A stretch of 47,329 bases of DNA from Acidovorax sp. (GCF_027492855.1 NZ_JAPUDY010000090.1:1-47329), one strand, 5' to 3'. Shown: positions 20,134 through 29,913, numbered from the stretch's first letter. Translations and numbers: made by a program. The notes: generated by a model not told the origin, from the letters alone.

Positions 20134-22796
20134 TGAGGATGTACTGAAAACCACGCCCAACCGGCATGCCTCCCAAGGGCCCGCAGTTGAGGGTTGTTCA
20201 TAAATTGATCGGCATCAGCTTCTTTGGTGAGTACCACTTGAGCCCCAGTCGCTTTGAAATCAAAACGCGTGGCATCAATGGTCACGAACACCGTGTCCGA
20301 TAGCTGTGAACGGGTACTTACGCGATATGTGCTCGGAGGCTCGACCTCCCCAAGAGCGAAGAAAAGATGCTGGTAACGATTGACGGCAGGCATATCTGAT
20401 CGCGGCAGATTCATAGCTGTCCACAGAGAGAACTGCGGATAGTAGAAAACACCATTTACGACCGGGATACCCGCTGCAGCCAGTGACATGGCGGCGCGCA
20501 TGCCGTCATCTATGCCGACCGTTAACACGCGCTTCCATGAAGCGGAGGTTCTTGGCTCCGCAATCTGCAAGAAAGGACGTACCGCTGGATGCAATTGTAT
20601 TTGACCAGGGCCCTGGGCGATCGGATTGAAGCCGATGCCTGCAATCAGACACAGCAACAAGTGAAGTGACAATGCTGTGAAAATTAGGCCCCGCGACAGC
20701 CAGTAAGCCATCAAAAAGCCTGCAATTGCCATCGTTGCCAAGAACAATGGGCTGAGCGAGGGATACAGAACGTCAGGCAGTGCAAGCAATGCGACCGTGA
20801 TCAAGCCGGCACTTGCCGCAGCGATCATCAGCGCTGAAAAGTGAAGTGATCCATGTTTGTGGCCGAGGGTTGACGTCCCGTTAGGTACCAGTGCGAGCAA
20901 TACTGTGCAGCCCAGTGCCAAAGCCAAGTCCACTCTGTGGGATGGCACAAAATGCCAGAGCAATGCCTTGGATAACCAGAGCGGTACGCCAAAAATGACG
21001 AAGACTAAAGTCCAGACGGTAAACATGCTCCACGCGCAAGCCATCCATCGGTGGCGACTTGTGGGGTCCGAGATGAGTCTCCAAGCGAGTAGCGCCAAAG
21101 GAATGGGCAGAAAAAAGTAGGCTCCAAACTCGCTGGCGTTTGTCTCACTCGCCCCTAGATGGGTCAACGTGTCCAGATTGGAGTATCCTCGCATCAGCCA
21201 GTACAGGGGAAATTCACCACCTTGCAATGCTGTTCGCCCGCCCGGATAGACAGTGCTTCGCATGGTGGATATTGCATCTCTCGCATCGAACCACCACGCC
21301 CCAAGAAGCACCGTAGCAATAGTCACCGACAGCAAAAATGCAGGTAACACGGTTCGCGCCGGTTTTGGGCGATGGTCCGCGCACCAAGCGAGCAGAAAGA
21401 TAAAGCACAGCAGAGCCAATGGAATTTGCCAAGGCGGATACAACACCAATACAAATCCCGCTGCGAACAGCCCTAGCAGAACTGACAGGAGCCAAATACA
21501 TACTGCTTTTGAAGTCTGCACCATCGACATGATTGCCCACAGTGCCCCCACCGCAAAAAATGTTGTGTACAACGGCCAGTAGGACCAACCTGTTGCATAT
21601 GGCGCCAGACAGAAAAGCAGGGACAGCGCCAAGTTTCGGGATATGCGCGTGGGAGCCAGCTTGTTGAGAAGCGCCCACAGCGCTAGCAAGCAGGCGAACA
21701 GCGGGAAAAACCAATACCAAGCGAGTGCATTGGCGAGGGGCAGCACAAAGAAGCCCCAAGTGGCGGGCCGCGCAAGCGCAGATACATGAAGTACCGGCAC
21801 CCCAGTCATCCCGATGATCATCATGTTTTGACCATCTGTACCCAAATGGTGATTAATCACTGGGAATGCGGGCTCGTGGCGCACCTGGGCAAGGGCACTG
21901 GGGGTGATCACCAGCCATTCATCCGAACGGATGGCGCGCGGGGACAGCGCTACAGCACGCATACTACTTTCTTGCGCGAGAAAAGCATGCGATCCCGCCT
22001 TGTCGAGACCACCTGTGAGCAACTGCAACGACAGGCCAGTCCATCCCGATGCCACCAGCATCGCAAAGATTCCGATGATCACTAATGCAATCAGGCGGTA
22101 GTTTTTTTCAACTGCGGTATCCAGTTGCCGCACCAAACTTTTCGCTCGCGACATGCGGGCGTATAGAAATAGCACAACGAGAAATGTGGCTAGCAATGCA
22201 GCGAACCACCAATGCCGAGGGGGAATGGCAATGCCTGAAAACGATCGTGCTTTGTCCGAAGCCGGAGCGAGTTCCTGCTGGACATGGTTCCACTTGGCGG
22301 TGACGGAGACTTGGTGTTGTCTCCAGTTCAGATCCCTCGGTGTTTGTACATCGAGAACAAACCCAGCCAGAGCCGGCGAAACGCCGGGAAAACTTGCGTT
22401 GACATCCGCGCGTGCGACTTGTTGCTTTCCCGTGATGGGGACATCGCGCCCGTCAATGCGCACTTCGAAAGACGAAGGGGGCTCGGCATTTGATGCGTTG
22501 AAGCTCCAGCCCTGAATTTGCACCCGCCGCTGGTCAGGCTCAAATCCTAGGGTGTCCACCGAACCCTGAAGGACAGGCGAAGGCAACGTTGCATCACCCG
22601 ACAACTCCTGCGCCTGCAAGGTAGGGAGTGCTAGAAAAGTGAACACGGTGATGGCCCATGGCACGACCAATAACCGAATTAGCCAATAAAGCCATGGAGG
22701 CACGCGATTGATTGCGTTGTGAGTGAGCGCAGCGCCAGCCGTCTTCCGGCCAAGGCCTGTTACCGCGGATAGCACGGGCCAAGTGATGTTGACCAC
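20130..22796 (-). CDS. Multi-spanning membrane protein, possible GT-C glycosyltransferase
   Basis: About 888 residues with some 14 membrane helices. After a first helix near residues 40-60 there is a periplasmic beta-rich domain (about 70-195) with the I-Q-G-W-S-F and R-I-D-G-R-D-V pattern seen in several surface-polysaccharide proteins. Next come helices and a loop with R-S-D-E-W-L-V-I-T-P, whose acidic pair could be the catalytic site of a GT-C enzyme. The C-terminal part is soluble and beta-rich. It resembles YfhO-like and other large polysaccharide-modifying proteins, but the function is inferred. The start is uncertain: GTG 22796 lies one base beyond the prmB stop codon's trailing TCT. 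Base composition is clearly less GC-rich than in prmB and the ABC-F gene, which suggests transfer into the operon. Confidence 0.8.
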   Translation of the reverse strand: MVNITWPVLSAVTGLGRKTAGAALTHNAINRVPPWLYWLIRLLVVPWAITVFTFLALPTLQAQELSGDATLPSPVLQGSVDTLGFEPDQRRVQIQGWSFNASNAEPPSSFEVRIDGRDVPITGKQQVARADVNASFPGVSPALAGFVLDVQTPRDLNWRQHQVSVTAKWNHVQQELAPASDKARSFSGIAIPPRHWWFAALLATFLVVLFLYARMSRAKSLVRQLDTAVEKNYRLIALVIIGIFAMLVASGWTGLSLQLLTGGLDKAGSHAFLAQESSMRAVALSPRAIRSDEWLVITPSALAQVRHEPAFPVINHHLGTDGQNMMIIGMTGVPVLHVSALARPATWGFFVLPLANALAWYWFFPLFACLLALWALLNKLAPTRISRNLALSLLFCLAPYATGWSYWPLYTTFFAVGALWAIMSMVQTSKAVCIWLLSVLLGLFAAGFVLVLYPPWQIPLALLCFIFLLAWCADHRPKPARTVLPAFLLSVTIATVLLGAWWFDARDAISTMRSTVYPGGRTALQGGEFPLYWLMRGYSNLDTLTHLGASETNASEFGAYFFLPIPLALLAWRLISDPTSRHRWMACAWSMFTVWTLVFVIFGVPLWLSKALLWHFVPSHRVDLALALGCTVLLALVPNGTSTLGHKHGSLHFSALMIAAASAGLITVALLALPDVLYPSLSPLFLATMAIAGFLMAYWLSRGLIFTALSLHLLLCLIAGIGFNPIAQGPGQIQLHPAVRPFLQIAEPRTSASWKRVLTVGIDDGMRAAMSLAAAGIPVVNGVFYYPQFSLWTAMNLPRSDMPAVNRYQHLFFALGEVEPPSTYRVSTRSQLSDTVFVTIDATRFDFKATGAQVVLTKEADADQFMNNPQLRALGRHAGWAWFSVHPQ

Positions 22797-22799
22797 AGA

Positions 22800-23690
22800 T
22801 CAGAGCTGCAAGAGGCTGCTTCTTTGAATCAGCAATATTTGATCTTCGCCTGCACTTGTTTCAAGCCAGTAGGCGGGCAATGTAGGAAAAGCTGCTTCAA
22901 AGTTCGCGCGCTCATTACCGATCTCCAGCACGATTACTGCGTCTTCACTCATGCGAGCAGGTGCGGCAGCAAACAGCTGGCGTATGAAGTCCATCCCGTC
23001 GCTGCCCCCCGCCAGCGCGAGTTCTGGTTCTGCACGGTACTCGGCAGGCAACGCTGCCATGCTAGCTGCGTTCACATAGGGCGGATTGCACAGGATCAGG
23101 TCCCAGGGGCCGGGCAGGGCGGCTAGGCCGTCGGAGAGCTGCAGCGTTATGCGGTCCTGCAAGCCATGTTTGTCCACGTTGATGCGGGCCACGGCCAGGG
23201 CGTCGGGCGAGATGTCTGCGCCGGTCACCTGCACCTCGGGCCAGGCCATGGCGGCCAGCACGGCCAGGCTGCCATTGCCGGTGCACAGGTCCAACACACG
23301 GCGGGTGTTTTCGCTCAGGAAGTCGTCCACGCTGCCGTCGGCCAGCAGCTCGGCAATGAAGCTGCGCGGCACGATGGCGCGCTCGTCCACATAGAAGGGC
23401 ACGCCTTGCAGCCAGGCCTCGCGCGTGAGGTAGGCAGCGGGCTTGCGGGTGGCGATGCGTTCTTCAAAAAGTGTAGCTACCAGCGCTTGATCGGCGGGCG
23501 CTACGGGCTGATTTGCCATTGAATCCAGGTCGCTGTCCAGCGGCAGCCCCAGGCGCCACAGCACGAGCCAGGCGGCCTCGTCGTGCGCGTTGGCCGTGCC
23601 GTGGCCGAAGGATACACCGGCCGCCGTGAGCCGCTGCGCACCGGACTCGACCAGGGCGCCGAGGGTGTCGCCATGCACCGCCGCGTTCAT
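22800..23690 (-). CDS. prmB: Ribosomal protein L3 N5-glutamine methyltransferase
   Basis: PrmB methylates a glutamine of ribosomal protein L3 using S-adenosylmethionine. The 296-residue protein has the class I methyltransferase motif [10 protein letters not shown] at 135-144 and the catalytic N-P-P-Y at 203-206. This distinguishes it from small-molecule methyltransferases. PrmB rather than PrmC is supported by the N-terminal A-A-Y-L-T-R-E-A-W segment. The ATG at 23690 overlaps the dapE stop as ATGA. Residues 60-75 are encoded by a degenerate copy of the palindromic repeat. Confidence 0.9.
   Translation of the reverse strand: MNAAVHGDTLGALVESGAQRLTAAGVSFGHGTANAHDEAAWLVLWRLGLPLDSDLDSMANQPVAPADQALVATLFEERIATRKPAAYLTREAWLQGVPFYVDERAIVPRSFIAELLADGSVDDFLSENTRRVLDLCTGNGSLAVLAAMAWPEVQVTGADISPDALAVARINVDKHGLQDRITLQLSDGLAALPGPWDLILCNPPYVNAASMAALPAEYRAEPELALAGGSDGMDFIRQLFAAAPARMSEDAVIVLEIGNERANFEAAFPTLPAYWLETSAGEDQILLIQRSSLLQL
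23466..23514 (-). repeat. Degenerate GCGCTT/AAGCGC repeat copy inside prmB
   Basis: Read along prmB, AAATCAGCCCGTAGCGCCCG followed by CCGATCAAGCGCTGGTAGCT aligns with the repeat, keeping ATCAAGCGCT and AGCTA. It encodes [13 protein letters not shown], in the same frame as the dapE and pgeF copies. The match is weaker than the other copies. Confidence 0.5.
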
Positions 23691-24862
23691 GCGGCCGCCT
23701 GGGCGTGAAGGTTTTCGAGCGTGCGGCGGTAGATGTTCTTGAGCGGCTCGATGTCGGCCACCACCACATGTTCGTCGATCTTGTGGATGCTGGCGTTGGG
23801 CGGACCCAGTTCAATCACCTGCGGGCAGATCTGGGCGATGAAGCGGCCATCGCTGGTGCCGCCGGTGGTGGAGAGTTCGGTGGCAAGGCCGGTCTCGGCG
23901 GTGATGGCCTGCTGGACGGCATCGACCAACTCGCCCGGCGTGGTCAGGAAGGGTTGGCCGCCCAGCGTCCAGCGCAGGCCGTATTCCAGGCCGTGGCGGT
24001 CAAGCACGGCGTGCACACGCTGCTGCAGGCTGTCGGCGGTGGACTCGGTGGAGAAGCGGAAGTTGAAGTCGATCACCACCTCGCCGGGGATCACATTGGT
24101 GGCGCCGGTGCCGCCGTGCATGTTGCTGATCTGCCAGCTGGTGGGCGGAAAAAACGCATTGCCGTTGTCCCACACCGTGGCGGCCAGCTCGGCCAGCGCG
24201 GGCAGTGCCTGGTGGATGGGGTTGCGCGCCAGTTGCGGGTAGGCGATGTGGCCCTGGATGCCGCGCACGCTGAGCTTGCCGCTCAAGGTGCCGCGCCGTC
24301 CGTTCTTGATCATGTCGCCGGTTTTTTCGACCGAGGTGGGCTCGCCGACGATGCAGTAATGAAGCGGCTCGCCGCGTGCCTTGAGCAGCTCGACCACCAC
24401 CTTGGTGCCGTCCACCGAGGGGCCTTCTTCGTCGCTGGTGAGCAGGAAGGCGATCTGGACCAATGGCTCGGGCGTGGCCGCCAGAAACTCTTCCACCGCC
24501 ACAACAAAGGCGGCGATCGAGGTTTTCATGTCGCTGGCGCCGCGGCCATAGAGCTTGCCGTCCTTGTGTGTGGGCACGAATGGGTCGCTGCCCCACTGCG
24601 CGAGCGGGCCGGTGGGCACCACATCGGTGTGGCCCGCAAATACTACTGTTTTGATAGCTGCTTGCGCCTGTTGATTAAGCGCTACAGGCCTTTTTGCCCA
24701 CAAATTACTGACGCGAAAATCTGCTGGGCCGCTGTCCAGCCGCTCGCACACAAATCCCAGTGGGGCCAGCCGCTCGGCCAACAGGTCAAGGCAACCCGCG
24801 TCTTCGGGGGTGATGGAGGGCCGGGAGATGAGCTGTTCGGCCAGGTGCAGGGTGCGGGACAT
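23687..24862 (-). CDS. dapE: Succinyl-diaminopimelate desuccinylase
   Basis: DapE removes succinate from N-succinyl-LL-diaminopimelate in the lysine and peptidoglycan precursor pathway. The 391-residue zinc peptidase-fold enzyme has the metal motif F-A-G-H-T-D (His78), Asp111 in G-A-S-D-M-K and the catalytic glutamates in S-D-E-E-G-P. Residues 59-72 ([14 protein letters not shown]), just before the first metal ligand, are encoded by a palindromic repeat copy and replace a shorter loop of the family. No Shine-Dalgarno sequence is visible before ATG 24862. It lies with dapC and dapD in the same orientation, with pilU between. Confidence 0.96.
   Translation of the reverse strand: MSRTLHLAEQLISRPSITPEDAGCLDLLAERLAPLGFVCERLDSGPADFRVSNLWAKRPVALNQQAQAAIKTVVFAGHTDVVPTGPLAQWGSDPFVPTHKDGKLYGRGASDMKTSIAAFVVAVEEFLAATPEPLVQIAFLLTSDEEGPSVDGTKVVVELLKARGEPLHYCIVGEPTSVEKTGDMIKNGRRGTLSGKLSVRGIQGHIAYPQLARNPIHQALPALAELAATVWDNGNAFFPPTSWQISNMHGGTGATNVIPGEVVIDFNFRFSTESTADSLQQRVHAVLDRHGLEYGLRWTLGGQPFLTTPGELVDAVQQAITAETGLATELSTTGGTSDGRFIAQICPQVIELGPPNASIHKIDEHVVVADIEPLKNIYRRTLENLHAQAAA
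24642..24702 (-). repeat. GCGCTT/AAGCGC repeat copy inside dapE
   Basis: Read along dapE, AAAAAGGCCTGTAGCGCTTA is followed by ATCAACAGGCGCAAGCAGCT and ATCAAAACAGTAG. This is one of the best matches to the family. It encodes [17 protein letters not shown]. Confidence 0.85.
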
Positions 24863-24920
24863 GGAAGAAATGGAATAAATCAGTGGCGTTCAAACAATCG
24901 GTCGCCCGAGGCGCTGCGTC

Positions 24921-24990
24921 AGAAACTGGAGCGGCCCAGGCGAGAGAGACGCAAGCCAAGGGCCGCCCCGCAGCGAAGGCGACTCAGGGA
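24921..24990. repeat. GC-rich intergenic repeat, internally deleted copy
   Basis: AGAAACTGGAGCGGCCCAGG, then GACGC, then CCAAGGGCCGCCCCGCAGCG, then CGACTCAGGG. Both ends match the element at 3115-3284, but about 100 bases with the internal palindromes are missing. It lies between pilU and dapE, where it could alter read-through. Confidence 0.7.
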
Positions 24991-24999
24991 GGCTTTACA

Positions 25000-26163
25000 T
25001 CATGCCGCGGGCTTGACGTCCAGCACGATTTCGGTGAACGAAGGTGTGTCGTCGGGCGTGTCGCGTGCTTCCTTTTGGGCCTTGGCCGCGTTGGCGGCCA
25101 GGGAGAAGTCGTTTTGCAGGCGCCACATGAGGTTGGTGGGGGAGTCGGCGTAGGCCATGCCTTCCTTGCGGTCGATCTTGGCGTCCATGATGAGTTGGGC
25201 CAGCGCTGCTTCGAAGGTCTGCGAGCCTTCGGCCATCGATTTTTCCATGGCTTCCTTCACACCGCCGAAGTCACCTTTTTCCACGAGATCGGACACGAGC
25301 TTGGTGTTGAGCATGACTTCCACCGCCGGCACGCGGCCGCCGTCCACCGTACGCACCAGGCGCTGGGACACGATGGCCTTGAGCGCCGAGGCCAGGTCGC
25401 CCAGCATGGTGGGGCGCACTTCGACGGGGTAGAAGGACAGGATGCGGTTGAGGGCGTGATAACTGTTGTTGCCATGCAGCGTGGCCAGGCACAGGTGGCC
25501 CGACTGGGCGTAGGCAATGGCGGCGGACATGGTCTCGCGGTCGCGGATTTCGCCGATCAGAATCACGTCGGGCGCCTGTCGCAGCGCGTTTTTCAGTGCC
25601 GTTTGCAGCGACTGGGTGTCGCTGCCGATCTCGCGCTGGTTGACGATGGATTTTTTGTTCTTGAACTGGTATTCGACTGGGTCTTCGATGGTGAGGATGT
25701 GGCCGGTGAGCGACTCGTTGCGGGTGTCGATCATCGACGCCAGCGTGGTGCTCTTGCCCGAGCCCGTGGCGCCTACCACCAGGACGAGGCCACGTTTTTC
25801 CATGATCAGGTCACGCAGCAAGGGCGGCAGCCCCAGCGTGTCGAATTCAGGAATCTGCTGCGAGATGAAACGGATCACCACAGCGTAGCTGCCCCGCTGG
25901 CGCATGGCGCTCACACGAAACCGCCCCACGCCGCTGAGTGGCACGCCCATATTGAGCTCGCCGGTTTCTTCCAGCTCCTCGATGCGGTCCGGCGGCACCA
26001 CCTCGGACAGCAGGTTGCGCGGCGCATCGGGCGGCAGGACCTGGTTGTTGATCGGCACGCACTCGCCGTTGATCTTGATCAGCGCCGGGGCGTTGGCCGA
26101 CAGATAGACGTCGGAGGCCTTTTTCTCTGCCATCAGGCGAAGAATTCGTTCCATCGTGCTCAT
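25000..26163 (-). CDS. pilU: Type IV pilus retraction ATPase, PilU type
   Basis: It is a hexameric motor acting at the base of the type IV pilus in retraction, as partner of PilT. The 387-residue protein has an N-terminal PAS-like domain with A-S-D-V-Y-L-S and the Walker A motif G-A-T-G-S-G-K-S-T-T at 131-140. It also has the Asp box I-L-T-I-E-D-P-V-E, Walker B with D-V-I-L-I-G-E-I-R-D and the His box A-T-L-H-G-N-N. ATG 26163 has GAGGGAT upstream and the family start; an ATG at 26217 lacks spacing to its GAGGG. PilU rather than PilT is suggested by the length and the extended C-terminus. It is embedded between dapD and dapE, with no pilT visible. Confidence 0.9.
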   Translation of the reverse strand: MSTMERILRLMAEKKASDVYLSANAPALIKINGECVPINNQVLPPDAPRNLLSEVVPPDRIEELEETGELNMGVPLSGVGRFRVSAMRQRGSYAVVIRFISQQIPEFDTLGLPPLLRDLIMEKRGLVLVVGATGSGKSTTLASMIDTRNESLTGHILTIEDPVEYQFKNKKSIVNQREIGSDTQSLQTALKNALRQAPDVILIGEIRDRETMSAAIAYAQSGHLCLATLHGNNSYHALNRILSFYPVEVRPTMLGDLASALKAIVSQRLVRTVDGGRVPAVEVMLNTKLVSDLVEKGDFGGVKEAMEKSMAEGSQTFEAALAQLIMDAKIDRKEGMAYADSPTNLMWRLQNDFSLAANAAKAQKEARDTPDDTPSFTEIVLDVKPAA

Positions 26164-26200
26164 GGTGTATCCCTCTTGTCGTCGGTCTCTGTCGGTGGTG

Positions 26201-26220
26201 GGGATGGCCAGAGCCATCCC
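26201..26220. other. Hairpin between dapD and pilU
   Basis: GGGATGGC, loop CAGA, GCCATCCC form a perfect 8-bp stem without a T tract. On the pilU transcript it lies just ahead of the pilU ribosome binding site, so it may be an RNA-processing or attenuation element. Confidence 0.5.
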
Positions 26221-26235
26221 TCTGGCTCAGGTCAA

Positions 26236-27069
26236 TCAGTCGCGCAGAAGGTCGTTGATGCTGGTCTTGGAGCGGGTTTGCGCATCCACCTGCTTGACGA
26301 TGATCGCTGCATACATGCTGTAGGGGGTGCCATTGGCGGCGGTCTTGGGCAGGTTGCCGCTCACCACCACCGATCCCGAAGGCACGCGGCCGTAGCTGAT
26401 TTCACCCGTGGCGCGGTTGAAGATGGGGGTGCTCTGACCCAGGTACACGCCCATGCCCAGCACCGAGTTTTCTTCCACCACCACGCCTTCGACGACCTCG
26501 GAGCGGGCGCCGATGAAGCAGTTGTCTTCAATGATGGTAGGGCCGGCCTGCAGGGGTTCCAGCACGCCGCCGATGCCCACGCCACCCGACAGGTGCACGT
26601 TGGAGCCGATTTGCGCGCACGAGCCCACGGTGGCCCAGGTGTCCACCATGGTGCCTTCGCCCACGTAGGCGCCGATGTTCACGTACGACGGCATCAAAAT
26701 TGCGCCCTTGGCGATGAAACTGCCACGGCGGGCCACGGCCGGAGGCACCACGCGCACGCCGGTGGCCTTCATCTCATCTTCGGACAGGTGTGCGAACTTG
26801 GTTTGCACCTTGTCGTAAAAGCCCAGGTCACCGGCCTTCACGACTTCGTTGTCCTTCAGGCGGAAGGACAGCAGCACAGCCTTTTTGATCCACTGGTGCA
26901 CGGTCCACTGGCCCACGCCCTCGCGGGTGGCCACGCGCAGCTTGCCGTTGTTCAGCTCGGCGATCACATGCTCGACCGCGTCCAGGATTTCCTTGGGGGC
27001 AGCGGCGGGCGAAAGGCTGGCGCGGTTGTCCCAGGCGTTGTCGATGATGGTTTGCAGTTGTTGGGTCAT
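26236..27069 (-). CDS. dapD: Tetrahydrodipicolinate N-succinyltransferase
   Basis: DapD transfers succinate from succinyl-CoA to tetrahydrodipicolinate, opening the succinylase branch of lysine and meso-diaminopimelate synthesis. The 277-residue protein shows the left-handed beta-helix hexapeptide repeats, such as [16 protein letters not shown] and [20 protein letters not shown] marks the helix start and the typical C-terminal tail follows. It starts 31 bases after dapC, and pilU follows. The chain dapC-dapD-dapE supplies consecutive steps of one pathway. Confidence 0.97.
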   Translation of the reverse strand: MTQQLQTIIDNAWDNRASLSPAAAPKEILDAVEHVIAELNNGKLRVATREGVGQWTVHQWIKKAVLLSFRLKDNEVVKAGDLGFYDKVQTKFAHLSEDEMKATGVRVVPPAVARRGSFIAKGAILMPSYVNIGAYVGEGTMVDTWATVGSCAQIGSNVHLSGGVGIGGVLEPLQAGPTIIEDNCFIGARSEVVEGVVVEENSVLGMGVYLGQSTPIFNRATGEISYGRVPSGSVVVSGNLPKTAANGTPYSMYAAIIVKQVDAQTRSKTSINDLLRD

Positions 27070-27100
27070 TTTGTGGTCAGTCAGTCTCTAAGTCTGCCGA

Positions 27101-28306
27101 TCAGGCAGTGCGGGATTGGATGAATTGCACGATGCGCAGCGCGGCTTCCACGCATTCTTCGGTTTCGGCCACCAGGGCCATGCGCACGCGCTGGGCGCCG
27201 GGGTTGCTGCCCTGGGCCTCGCGGGCCAGGTAGCTGCCGGGGAGCACCGTGACATTGTATTGAGCCAGGAGGGCCCGTGCGAACTCGGCGTCGGTCATGC
27301 CCAGGGCATCGGGCACCTTGGCCCAGAGGTAAAAACCAGCGTCCGGCAGGGCGACGTCCATCACGCCCGCCAGCAGCGGCGTGACCTGGGCAAATTTCTT
27401 GCGGTAACGCGCACGGTTCTCCACCACATGCTGCTCGTCGTCCCAGGCGGCAATGCTGGCCGCCTGAACAATGGGGCTCATCGCGCTGCCGTGGTAGGTG
27501 CGGTACAGTAAAAACGCCTTGATCAGCGCTGCATCGCCCGCCACGAAGCCGCTGCGCATGCCGGGCACGTTGCTGCGCTTGGACAGGCTGGTGAAGGACA
27601 TCAGGTTTTTGAAGTCATGGCGGCCCAGTTGTTCGGCAGCCTGCAGGCCGCCGAGGGGCGGCTCGTCGCGGAAGTAGATTTCGCTGTAGCACTCGTCCGA
27701 GGCGATCACAAAACCATAGCGGTCGCTCAGCTCGAAAAGTTTCTTCCATTCACTGATCGGCATCACGGCGCCCGTCGGATTGCCCGGCGAACATACGAAC
27801 AATAGCTGCGTGTGCTGCCACACCGACTCGGGCACTGCATCCCAGTTCACCGCAAAGTTGCGCTCCGGGTCGCTGGGCGCGTAATAAGGCTGGGCGCCAG
27901 CCAGCAGCGCCGCGCCTTCGTAGATTTGGTAGAACGGATTGGGGCAGACCACCAGCGGCTGGCCTTGCGAAGGGTCGATGACGGTCTGTGCAAAGGCAAA
28001 CAGCGCCTCGCGCGAGCCGTTCACGGGCAAAACCTGGGTGCTGGGGTCCAGCGCCAAGGCGTAGCGCTGGTTCAGCCAGCGTGTGAACGCCTCACGCAGC
28101 CGCGGCTCGCCCGCCGTGGCGGGGTAGCTGGCCAAGCCACCCAGGTTGTCACTGAGTGCATTCTTGATGAACTGGGGTGTAGGATGGCGCGGCTCACCCA
28201 TGCCCAGGCTGATGGGGCTGTAAGCCGCTGGGGGTGTCACCCCCGCAAAAAGTTGTCGCAGCCGCTCGAAGGGGTAGGGCTGCAGGTGGGAGAGCAGGGG
28301 GTTCAT
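27101..28306 (-). CDS. dapC: Succinyldiaminopimelate transaminase
   Basis: DapC is a PLP enzyme that aminates N-succinyl-2-amino-6-ketopimelate using glutamate. The 401-residue class I aminotransferase has the PLP lysine in S-L-S-K-R-S-N, the N-P-T-G motif in P-G-N-P-T-G-A-V and the cofactor Asp-Glu in I-A-S-D-E-C-Y-S-E. A C-terminal arginine lies in Q-R-V-R-M-A-L. It is the first gene of the minus-strand operon and is divergent from the chemotaxis receptor gene with about 100 bases between them, where both promoters must lie. Confidence 0.94.
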   Translation of the reverse strand: MNPLLSHLQPYPFERLRQLFAGVTPPAAYSPISLGMGEPRHPTPQFIKNALSDNLGGLASYPATAGEPRLREAFTRWLNQRYALALDPSTQVLPVNGSREALFAFAQTVIDPSQGQPLVVCPNPFYQIYEGAALLAGAQPYYAPSDPERNFAVNWDAVPESVWQHTQLLFVCSPGNPTGAVMPISEWKKLFELSDRYGFVIASDECYSEIYFRDEPPLGGLQAAEQLGRHDFKNLMSFTSLSKRSNVPGMRSGFVAGDAALIKAFLLYRTYHGSAMSPIVQAASIAAWDDEQHVVENRARYRKKFAQVTPLLAGVMDVALPDAGFYLWAKVPDALGMTDAEFARALLAQYNVTVLPGSYLAREAQGSNPGAQRVRMALVAETEECVEAALRIVQFIQSRTA

Positions 28307-28409
28307 GGTCCGCCATTATGGGCGAAGGGGCTGCCACGGCGCGGCGTCAATCCGGCGTAAGAGCGCGGGCATAGCATGAACCGAAAGACATAACGACAAG
28401 GGAGACAAG

Positions 28410-29894
28410 ATGCCAGGATTCCTGCCACTGCGTCCAGGACTATGGTGGATGCGCAAATGGCACCTGCCCGGCAAGCTGGCGACGCTGGGCGTTTTGATTG
28501 CTGTGGCGCTGGCTGCCAGCGCTGCGGTACCGGTTTGGGGCGCGGTAGTAGGGGCCGTTCTGCTGTTGTACGCGCTGCTGGCGTTGTACTTGAGCCTGTC
28601 GTCCGACCTGGCGGGCCTGTCGCGTGCCATGCAGCAGACCACCCGTGGCGATCTCAGCACCCATGCGGGCGTCTATGGGCAGGATGAGGTGGGGGCGATG
28701 GCGCAGGCGCTCGACCAGATGGTGCTCACGCTGTCGTCCATGGTGGCCGATATCCGCAGCAACGCGGCGCTGGTGGCCCATGCGGGCCAGAGCCTGGCGC
28801 AGGGCAACCGCTCGCTCGCCGACCGCACCGAACAACAGGCCGCCAATCTGGAGCAGACCGCCGCGAGCGTGGAGCAACTGACCTCGGCGGTGCAAAACAA
28901 CGCCCAGACCGCTCAGGGCGCCGATGTGCGTGCAGCCGAGGTGCGCAAGGCGGCGGATACCGGGGCCGAGGCCATGGCCCGTGCCGTGCAGTCGGTCGAG
29001 GCCATTCAGCAAGGCGCGCGTCGCATGACCGAGATCATCAGCGTGATCGACGGCATTGCGTTTCAGACCAACATTCTGGCGCTGAACGCCGCTGTGGAGG
29101 CGGCCCGTGCGGGTGAGCAGGGCCGGGGTTTTGCCGTGGTGGCCAGCGAGGTGCGCAACCTGGCCGGGCGCAGTGCCGAGGCGGCACGCGAGATCAAGGC
29201 GCTCATCGGCGCTTCGGTGAGTCAGGTGGAGGTGAGCGCTGGCCTGATTCGTGCGGCGGGTGAAGGCATTGCCAGCATGGCCGGTGGCATCCGCAGCGTG
29301 GCGGCCAGTATGAGCGAGATTTCAGGCTCCAGTGCCGAGCAAAGCACTGGCCTGAGTGAAGTGAGTTCGGCCGTGCAGCAACTGGACCAGATCACCCAGC
29401 ACAACGCGCAGATGGTGGGCCATGCCGTGCAGCAGGCCGAGGCCCTGGAGCAGCGCGCGTCCACGCTGTCACGGGCTGTAGCAGTGTTCCGCCTGCAGCA
29501 GGGGACAGCCGATGAGGCCGTGGCGCTGGTCCAAAAGGCCGTGGCCTTGCACAAAACCACCCCGCAGGCCCAGTTTCTGCGCAGCCTGACGGACAAGAAC
29601 CAGCCCTACCATGACCGGGACATGTATGTGTTCGTGCTGGACGCTGCGGGCACCTACAAGGCATTTGGCGGCAACCCGGCGAAGGTGGGGACCCGCGTGC
29701 AGGACATTCCGGGCATTGCGGGCGACCGGCTGGTGAGCGACATCGTCACGCAAGCCGATCGAGGCCCAGGCTGGGTGGAATACGACATTACCAACCCGGC
29801 CACGGGCGCGGTGCAAACCAAAATGTCGTATGTGAGCCGCGTAGGGGATGTCTACGTGGGCTGCGGGGTGTACAAGTCCTTGGCGGCACGTTAA
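28410..29894 (+). CDS. Methyl-accepting chemotaxis protein with C-terminal Cache-like domain
   Basis: This receptor signals through CheA/CheW. Two closely spaced membrane helices near residues 22-66 leave almost no periplasmic domain. A HAMP-like region and the methylation helices follow. The highly conserved hairpin tip is at about 208-260, with [16 protein letters not shown] and [12 protein letters not shown]. After the signalling domain, residues about 400-490 form a single-Cache-like sensor ([11 protein letters not shown], then [16 protein letters not shown]). Because both membrane helices are N-terminal, this sensor should be cytoplasmic. GGGAGACAAG precedes the start. Confidence 0.92.
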   Translation: MPGFLPLRPGLWWMRKWHLPGKLATLGVLIAVALAASAAVPVWGAVVGAVLLLYALLALYLSLSSDLAGLSRAMQQTTRGDLSTHAGVYGQDEVGAMAQALDQMVLTLSSMVADIRSNAALVAHAGQSLAQGNRSLADRTEQQAANLEQTAASVEQLTSAVQNNAQTAQGADVRAAEVRKAADTGAEAMARAVQSVEAIQQGARRMTEIISVIDGIAFQTNILALNAAVEAARAGEQGRGFAVVASEVRNLAGRSAEAAREIKALIGASVSQVEVSAGLIRAAGEGIASMAGGIRSVAASMSEISGSSAEQSTGLSEVSSAVQQLDQITQHNAQMVGHAVQQAEALEQRASTLSRAVAVFRLQQGTADEAVALVQKAVALHKTTPQAQFLRSLTDKNQPYHDRDMYVFVLDAAGTYKAFGGNPAKVGTRVQDIPGIAGDRLVSDIVTQADRGPGWVEYDITNPATGAVQTKMSYVSRVGDVYVGCGVYKSLAAR

Positions 29895-29913
29895 GCAGGC
29901 GCAGCGCTGTTGT

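Noticed and set aside
24883-27123. A 746-residue plus-strand frame
   Set aside because: It lies opposite pilU and dapD, is His/Gly/Val-rich without any motif, and is a typical antisense shadow of GC-rich codons.
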